A DNA stretch of 10,652 nt from an uncultured Planctomycetaceae bacterium. GTDB taxonomy: Bacteria > Planctomycetota > Planctomycetia > Pirellulales > Pirellulaceae. Below the pieces are notes generated by a model. That model was not told the origin of the DNA. It ran no database searches and worked only from the letters and a program-made list of their open reading frames with translations. The position numbers and the translations under genes were made by a program. Shown here in pieces: positions 6,452-10,652 of the stretch. The stretch covers positions 1 through 10,652 of the forward strand of contig CALELC010000332.1 in assembly GCA_937904535.1 (NCBI GenBank), in the 5' to 3' direction. How positions within the stretch are numbered: position 1 is the stretch's first letter; each line of letters starts with the position of its first letter.

Positions 6452-6697
6452 CGCTCGATTGACCGCGTTGTTCTCGCAGCTGGAAAGGTTGCACCGGGGG
6501 ACGCGCGACGACAGGCTAGCCAGATGCCGGGTGTCGAGTTGCGACGAATACTGCATGACGTTGGCCTGGTGCTTGCGGCGCGGTCGCTACCGTTGCCGCG
6601 TCCGGCGCAAGCGGCGACAATGGCGGCGATGAATATGCCACCACTGGCCCGCTGGCCGTGGCGACCTCGCTTCCCCGACACGCAGAGTGAACGATCC
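6452..6697 (+). other. leader region before the M13 peptidase gene
   Basis: About 245 bases separate the membrane protein stop from the chosen peptidase start. The peptidase frame is open back to an ATG at 6524, but the extra 58 residues are Arg- and Pro-rich and would bury the signal peptide, so they are treated as untranslated. No clear promoter or strong stem-loop was identified. Confidence 0.45.
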
Positions 6698-8770
6698 ATG
6701 CAGCGCCTGAGACCGATCTGGATGCCCCATACGCTTCGAGCCGCGGTCGCCGCGGCCGTGACCTGTTGGGCGGGCACTGCTGTGGCTGAGCAGCCGACCG
6801 GTCGAGCTTCGGGGATCGACCAATCGATCATCAGCAAGACGACGCGACCCGGCGAGGACTTCTACCAGTACGCCAACGCTGGCTGGCTGGACAGCACTTC
6901 GATTCCGGCCGACCGCGCGGACTATGGGATCTTTGCGATTCTTGATGATCAGACGCAGGAACAGGTCCGCACGCTGATCGATGAAGTCGCGGCAATGACC
7001 GCTCCGGAGCCTGAGTCGGCGGCTCAAAAGGTCGGTGATTTCTATCGCAGCTATGTCGACTTGGAGACCCGTAACCGTCTGGGCATCACTCCGCTGCAGG
7101 GGATGCTCGAGCAGGTGGAGAGCATCGATAGCTTAGAAAAGCTCGCCAGCGTGATGGGGCGGCTGCACCGTCTCGGTGTTGGTGCTCCGCTGGCAACGTA
7201 TGTGTCGGTCGATGCGCGGAGCAGCGATGCTTATACCGTGTACGTCACTCAGTATGGTTTGACGCTGCCTGATCGCGACTACTACTTGTCCGACGAAGCC
7301 CGCTACAGCGAGCTGCGGCAGGAATTGGCAAAGTATGCTCACGACTTGTTGAAGGCCGCGGGGGCAAGCGGGACGGACGATGCGGCTGGTCAGGCGCTCG
7401 CCGAGCAAATTGTGCAGATCGAAACCGCGATTGCCGAAGTGCAGTGGACCAAGACCGAAAATCGCGATCCCGAAAAAACGTATAACAAACTCAGCAGCGC
7501 TGAATTGCAAGCGTTGGTGTCCCCGTTGTCGTGGGAAGCGTTTAGCACAGCTTATGGACTGAATGCCGATCAATCGCTAGTGGTGCGTCAGCCCACCTAC
7601 TTTTCCGCGCTAGGTAAGCTGCTGGAAAAGCATGACCTAGACGCTTGGAAGGCTTATTTAACGTTCCGCGTGGTCGATGCGTATGCCGGCTACCTGTCCG
7701 AAGAGCTGGAGCGGCGGCATTTTGCGTTTCACGGGACCGCGGTCAGCGGTGTCGATGAACAGCGGCCGCTGTGGCAGCGCGCCGTCCGCACCACGGGCAG
7801 CGTGCTCGGTGAGCTGGTGGGGCAGTTGTATGTCGAGCGACATTTTGCCCCGGCCGCCAAGCAGCGGATGAATGAACTGGTTGAAAACCTCAAGCTCGCG
7901 TTTGCTCAGCGGATTCAGACGTTGCCTTGGATGGGCGAAGGCACGAAGAAACAGGCGCTGGAAAAACTGCAAAAGTTTACAACCAAGATCGGTTATCCCG
8001 ATGTGTGGAAATCTTATGACGCGCTGAAGATCAGTGGTGAGTCGCTGGCCGCTAATATGATCGCCGCTGCTGAGTTTGAAACCCAGCAGAGCCTCGATAA
8101 GTTGGGCGGACCGATCGATCGTCACGAGTGGCACATGACGCCGCAGACAATCAATGCTTACTACAGCCCGACGATGAATGAGATCGTGTTTCCCGCTGCG
8201 ATCTTGCAACCGCCGTTCTTTAATCTCGAGGCCGATGACGCGGTCAACTATGGCGCGATCGGGGCGGTAATCGGACACGAAATCAGCCACGGGTTTGACG
8301 ACAAGGGGAGCAAGTTCGATGGCAACGGCAACCTGCGAAACTGGTGGACGGAAGAAGATCGCGCCGAGTTCGAGCAACGGGCCCAGGGGCTGGTCCAGCA
8401 GTACAACGCTTACACGCCGGTCGAAGGGATGGCGATCAACGGCGAACTGACGCTCGGCGAAAACATCGGCGACCTCGGCGGGCTAAGCGTTGCCCACGCG
8501 GCATATCGGCTGTCGCTGGGAGATCAGGAAGCGCCGGTCATCGACGGACTGACCGGCGATCAGCGTTTCTTCCTCGGCTGGGGACAGATCTGGCGACGGT
8601 TGTACCGCGATGCCGAGCTGCGGAAGCGGTTGTTGACGGACCCGCACAGCCCGAGCCAGTACCGCGTCAACGGCATCGTCCGCAATATGGACGCTTTCTA
8701 TGACGCGTTCCCGATCGAGCCGAGCGATCCGCTGTATCTCGCGCCGGAAGAACGGGTTCGCATCTGGTAA
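6698..8770 (+). CDS. exported M13-family (neprilysin/PepO-type) zinc endopeptidase
   Basis: The protein has 690 residues, within the usual M13 range. M13 enzymes cleave short peptides, usually before hydrophobic residues. A signal peptide is visible, with a hydrophobic core at about residues 13-26 and a probable cut after AVA (about 30), so it should act in the periplasm or outside. There is no lipobox. The N-terminal M13 domain opens with RPGEDFYQYANAGWL (50-64). The catalytic domain has NAYYSP (486-491, substrate-binding Asn-Ala), the zinc motif HEISH (527-531), GENIGDLGG (third ligand Glu588, Asp592), and DPHSPSQYRVNG with His650 and Arg656. These match neprilysin His583/His587, Glu646, Asp650, His711 and Arg717 in order and close spacing. 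The C-terminus RVRIW echoes the neprilysin end. The ATG at 6698 has only a weak GAGTGA upstream; ATG 6722 is an alternative. All catalytic residues are present. Confidence 0.93.
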   Translation: MQRLRPIWMPHTLRAAVAAAVTCWAGTAVAEQPTGRASGIDQSIISKTTRPGEDFYQYANAGWLDSTSIPADRADYGIFAILDDQTQEQVRTLIDEVAAMTAPEPESAAQKVGDFYRSYVDLETRNRLGITPLQGMLEQVESIDSLEKLASVMGRLHRLGVGAPLATYVSVDARSSDAYTVYVTQYGLTLPDRDYYLSDEARYSELRQELAKYAHDLLKAAGASGTDDAAGQALAEQIVQIETAIAEVQWTKTENRDPEKTYNKLSSAELQALVSPLSWEAFSTAYGLNADQSLVVRQPTYFSALGKLLEKHDLDAWKAYLTFRVVDAYAGYLSEELERRHFAFHGTAVSGVDEQRPLWQRAVRTTGSVLGELVGQLYVERHFAPAAKQRMNELVENLKLAFAQRIQTLPWMGEGTKKQALEKLQKFTTKIGYPDVWKSYDALKISGESLAANMIAAAEFETQQSLDKLGGPIDRHEWHMTPQTINAYYSPTMNEIVFPAAILQPPFFNLEADDAVNYGAIGAVIGHEISHGFDDKGSKFDGNGNLRNWWTEEDRAEFEQRAQGLVQQYNAYTPVEGMAINGELTLGENIGDLGGLSVAHAAYRLSLGDQEAPVIDGLTGDQRFFLGWGQIWRRLYRDAELRKRLLTDPHSPSQYRVNGIVRNMDAFYDAFPIEPSDPLYLAPEERVRIW

Positions 8771-8790
8771 CGCTGGCCCGATTAAGGATC

Positions 8791-8814
8791 GGGGACACCC
8801 AAATTGGGTTCCCC
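8791..8814 (+). terminator. stem-loop after the M13 peptidase gene
   Basis: GGGGA (8791-8795) pairs with TCCCC (8810-8814), and after one bulged base ACCCA (8797-8801) pairs with TGGGT (8805-8809), leaving a 3-nt loop. The hairpin starts 20 bases past the peptidase stop, in the gap between converging genes, so it may end transcription from either side. There is no T-run. Confidence 0.4.
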
Positions 8815-8831
8815 GGGAAGAATGGTAATCA

Positions 8832-8847
8832 GGGCGCTGCGGCGCCC
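8832..8847 (-). terminator. GC-rich hairpin after the ridA-like gene
   Basis: GGGCGC (8832-8837) and GCGCCC (8842-8847) form a 6-bp perfect stem with a TGCG loop, 15 bases past the stop of the minus-strand ridA-like gene. The minus strand continues with TGATTACCATTCTT, which is only loosely T-rich. It could terminate the hisI-ridA transcript. Confidence 0.35.
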
Positions 8848-8862
8848 GGCGAAGCAAAAGAG

Positions 8863-9327
8863 TTAGTCGCGGATTTCGAAGATCGCTTCGATTTCGACGG
8901 CGATCCCGCTGGGCAGTGAGTTGGTGCCCATGGCGCTGCGGGCACCCACGCCGGCATCTTCACCAAACACGTCGCGGAACAACTCGCTGCAGCCATTGAC
9001 CACGGCGGGTTGTTGGCCGAAGTCATCGGTGGAACGAACCAAGCCGAGCAACTTTACAAGCCGGACCACGCGGTCGAGCGATCCCAGCGTCTCTTGGAGC
9101 GTGGACAGCATCGCGATGCCGGTCAAACGTGCTGCCTCGTAGCCGGCTTGTACATCCATATCGTCGCCCAGCCGCCCGGTGACGAGCGTCTTGTCGGCGC
9201 GGAGCGGGCCGTGGCCCGACAGGTATGCCAAGTTGCCGGTGATGACGCAGGGCTTGTACACGGCGACTGGTTTGGGAGCGGGAACCAAGGTGATGCCGAG
9301 TTCGGCCAGACGCGATTCAACAGACAT
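8863..9327 (-). CDS. RidA (YjgF/YER057c/UK114) family protein
   Basis: The protein has 154 residues, longer than E. coli RidA (about 128). It fits the longer RidA-like subgroup whose members start MSxExRLAELGI and have YLSGHGP near residue 35. RidA proteins hydrolyse reactive enamine/imine intermediates such as 2-aminoacrylate released by PLP enzymes. Visible family text is GNLAYLSGHGPL (31-42), GYEAARLTGIAMLSTLQ (62-78), DRVVRLVKLLGLV (85-97), and the C-terminal block ARSAMGTNSLPSGIAVEIEAIFEIR (129-153). Arg130 in ARS and Glu145 in VEIE match the residues that hold the substrate in active RidA, so deaminase activity is possible. Members of this subgroup are not all proven deaminases. The ATG has only GAGAG (9341-9337) upstream. 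It follows hisI by 48 nt on the same strand, so one transcript is likely. Confidence 0.88.
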   Translation of the reverse strand: MSVESRLAELGITLVPAPKPVAVYKPCVITGNLAYLSGHGPLRADKTLVTGRLGDDMDVQAGYEAARLTGIAMLSTLQETLGSLDRVVRLVKLLGLVRSTDDFGQQPAVVNGCSELFRDVFGEDAGVGARSAMGTNSLPSGIAVEIEAIFEIRD

Positions 9328-9375
9328 GGATCAAGACTCTCGAGGTAAGGCAGGTGTGGAAAGGGAAGGCCCGAC

Positions 9376-9774
9376 TTAGGTCGCACCATAAACCTGTGCG
9401 GGGTCCACGAGTCTCGGTTCTTCGACCGAGATCGACAAGTCGGGATGGACCGAACGGAAAAAGCAGCTGCCGTAGCCTTCGTGGCAGGCCGCTCCAATCT
9501 GCTCGACTTGCAACAAGATACAGTCCGCATCGCAGTCGATTTGCACGCGGAGCACTTTTTGCCGGTGGCCACTGGTTTCGCCTTTGCGCCATAGCGCTTT
9601 GCGACTGCGACTGTAATAACAGGCATGACCGGATTGGAGGGTCTCTTGCCATGCCTGCTCGTTCATCCAGGCCATCATCAACACGCGGCCAGTCGCGTGG
9701 TCTTGAGCAATGGCCGGCAGCAGCCCATCGACTCCAGCAGAGAAATTGGGCAGGTCAGCAGAGGCAGCGTTCAT
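9376..9774 (-). CDS. hisI: phosphoribosyl-AMP cyclohydrolase HisI
   Basis: This cytosolic enzyme opens the adenine ring of phosphoribosyl-AMP, the third step of histidine synthesis. The protein has 132 residues and is monofunctional, with no HisE domain fused as in enterobacteria. Typical motifs are VLMMAWMNEQAW (31-42), YYSRSRKALWRKGETSGH (53-70), IDCDADCILLQVEQIG (79-94), and ACHEGYGSCF (96-105). Asp80, Asp82 and Asp84 should bind Mg2+, and Cys81, Cys97 and Cys104 should bind Zn2+ across the dimer. The ATG at 9774 is chosen because homologues begin shortly before the VLMMAWMN block. The frame is open a further 60 residues upstream, but that text is Pro-rich and unlike the family. No strong ribosome binding site is visible at the chosen start. 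It is probably the first gene of a hisI-ridA unit. Confidence 0.93.
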   Translation of the reverse strand: MNAASADLPNFSAGVDGLLPAIAQDHATGRVLMMAWMNEQAWQETLQSGHACYYSRSRKALWRKGETSGHRQKVLRVQIDCDADCILLQVEQIGAACHEGYGSCFFRSVHPDLSISVEEPRLVDPAQVYGAT

Positions 9775-9841
9775 CGCAATTGAGGCAGTGAGAACCAAAG
9801 GAAGGCCGTCGAGCGCCGGCGGCGGTTGACCGGCGGCTGGC

Positions 9842-9847
9842 ATTATA
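9842..9847 (-). promoter_or_regulatory. TATAAT -10-like box upstream of hisI
   Basis: On the minus strand bases 9847-9842 read TATAAT, 67 bases before the hisI start. No good -35 hexamer lies at 16-18 bases. The nearest similar one, TTGTCC (9881-9876), is 28 bases away. It is a perfect -10 match in otherwise GC-rich DNA, so it is a plausible but unproven start for a hisI-ridA transcript. Confidence 0.3.
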
Positions 9848-10033
9848 GGACGAGCTGGTATCGGCGCCACGACAGGGACAACCGGAGATTCGATCACGGT
9901 GATGCAGGGCGACTCGACATCCTGCCGAATCAGGGAAACAGCTCCGCTGCGCACCCGGTCTGCAACCGCATTCCGCTGACGCTGCAGGGTTCTGGGACCG
10001 CGTTGCTGCCGATCGCCTTCATCGATTTCCGCT

Positions 10034-10615
10034 ATGCCGATGTCACCTCCCCAAGTCTCGGTTGTTATCCCCGTTCACAACGCCGCGCAGCGGCTTACCA
10101 GTGAGATTCCGCGAGTGCTCGACGCCCTCGCCGATCTGTCGCGGCAACGCTGCGAACTGATCATCGTCGACGATGGCAGCAGCGATGCGACCTCGGAAGT
10201 GCTGGCTGAATGGGTGACCCGTTTCCCACAAGTGCGCGTGCTGCGGCACTCGGTCCCGCGCGGGATCGAAGCCGCAGGACAAACGGGTTTAGACGCCGCG
10301 AAAGGCGACATCGTATTCATTCAAGAAGATAACCGCCCGGTGCGGTTGGAAGACATGCGGCGGCTATTTCGCATGACGGAAGATCCGAGCGTCGTCGCCG
10401 CTCGTGCCGAATCGAAACCGCGGCCGCTCAGCAACGTCCTGCGCCAGCGGCTGCCAGGCTATCCGGAATCGGAGGCGGCGAGTGTCACCGCGGATCAACC
10501 GGAAACCACCGGGCTGCAGATGATTCGCCGCCCGCACCGGCATCACCTGCGTGGACCGTTAGCCCCAGGGCTGGCGCTTCGCAGCGAAGTGCTGGAACTG
10601 ACCTCGATCGTCTAA
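10034..10615 (+). CDS. short glycosyltransferase family 2-like protein
   Basis: The protein has 193 residues. The N-terminal half is a clear GT-A nucleotide-sugar-binding fold: VSVVIPVHNAA (8-18), ELIIVDDGSSDAT (41-53), VLRHSVPRGIEAAGQTGLD (69-87), and GDIVFIQEDN (91-100). The usual DxD metal motif is replaced by QED (97-99). After about residue 125 the similarity fades into a polar, Arg- and Pro-rich tail, with no membrane segment and no ED or QxxRW acceptor motif. The stop at 10613-10615 is clean, with no sign of a longer disrupted frame. It could be a minimal transferase, an inactive homologue, or a truncated copy. The start (ATG 10034, or ATG 10040) has no ribosome binding site. It is divergent from hisI, with about 260 bases between them. 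Confidence 0.78.
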   Translation: MPMSPPQVSVVIPVHNAAQRLTSEIPRVLDALADLSRQRCELIIVDDGSSDATSEVLAEWVTRFPQVRVLRHSVPRGIEAAGQTGLDAAKGDIVFIQEDNRPVRLEDMRRLFRMTEDPSVVAARAESKPRPLSNVLRQRLPGYPESEAASVTADQPETTGLQMIRRPHRHHLRGPLAPGLALRSEVLELTSIV

Positions 10616-10652
10616 GCGAGCAGCCGCGCAACCCGCTGCCCTATAGCTGCAG

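Noticed and set aside
5411..6556. 381-codon open frame on the minus strand
   Set aside because: It is antisense to the DUF6798-like gene and Arg/Gln/His-rich, without motifs. The plus-strand frame has clear membrane segments and family motifs.
9775..9954. 60-residue N-terminal extension of HisI
   Set aside because: The text is Pro- and Val-rich, unlike HisI homologues, and contains the candidate TATAAT box on the same strand.

Overview
The window looks like chromosomal DNA from a planctomycete, most likely of the Pirellulaceae/Rhodopirellula type. This is an inference from gene content: a small membrane protein starting NPYEPS, a DUF6798-type membrane protein, a small proline- and glutamine-rich lipoprotein, palindromic dispersed repeats, loose gene packing, high GC and mostly weak Shine-Dalgarno sites. 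No plasmid, phage, integrase, transposase, CRISPR or rRNA/tRNA signal was found.

Layout. 1-194: leader, perhaps with the tail of an upstream gene. 195-539 (+): small three-helix membrane protein. 540-964: no convincing gene, but a long imperfect hairpin repeat (724-798) and a 9-bp stem-loop (914-942). 965-2125 (-): DegT/WecE-type sugar aminotransferase. 2126-3111: about 1 kb without a credible gene, containing five short hairpins with GTT/AAC triloops (2381-2554) and another inverted repeat (2916-2944). 3112-3369 (-): small lipoprotein. 3370-3791: divergent intergenic region with a 14-bp perfect palindrome. 3792-4799 (+): pdxA, with a TTG start behind a strong Shine-Dalgarno site. 4796-6451 (+): a polytopic DUF6798-like membrane protein overlapping pdxA by 4 nt (GTGA). 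6698-8770 (+): exported M13 (neprilysin/PepO-type) zinc endopeptidase. 8771-8862: convergent intergenic region with two terminator-like hairpins. 8863-9327 (-) and 9376-9774 (-): ridA-like gene and hisI, probably one unit read hisI then ridA. 10034-10615 (+): short family-2 glycosyltransferase-like protein.

Functions. The recognised metabolic genes are housekeeping: PLP synthesis (PdxA), histidine synthesis (HisI), reactive enamine/imine removal (RidA) and nucleotide-sugar amination (DegT/WecE). PdxA makes the cofactor that the aminotransferase uses, and RidA proteins deal with by-products of PLP enzymes, but nothing in the sequence shows that these genes are co-regulated.

No clearly new multi-gene system is visible. 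The items most worth a second look are the GTT/AAC-triloop hairpin cluster, the 724-798 hairpin repeat, the tightly coupled pdxA and DUF6798-like pair, and the short GT2 protein.
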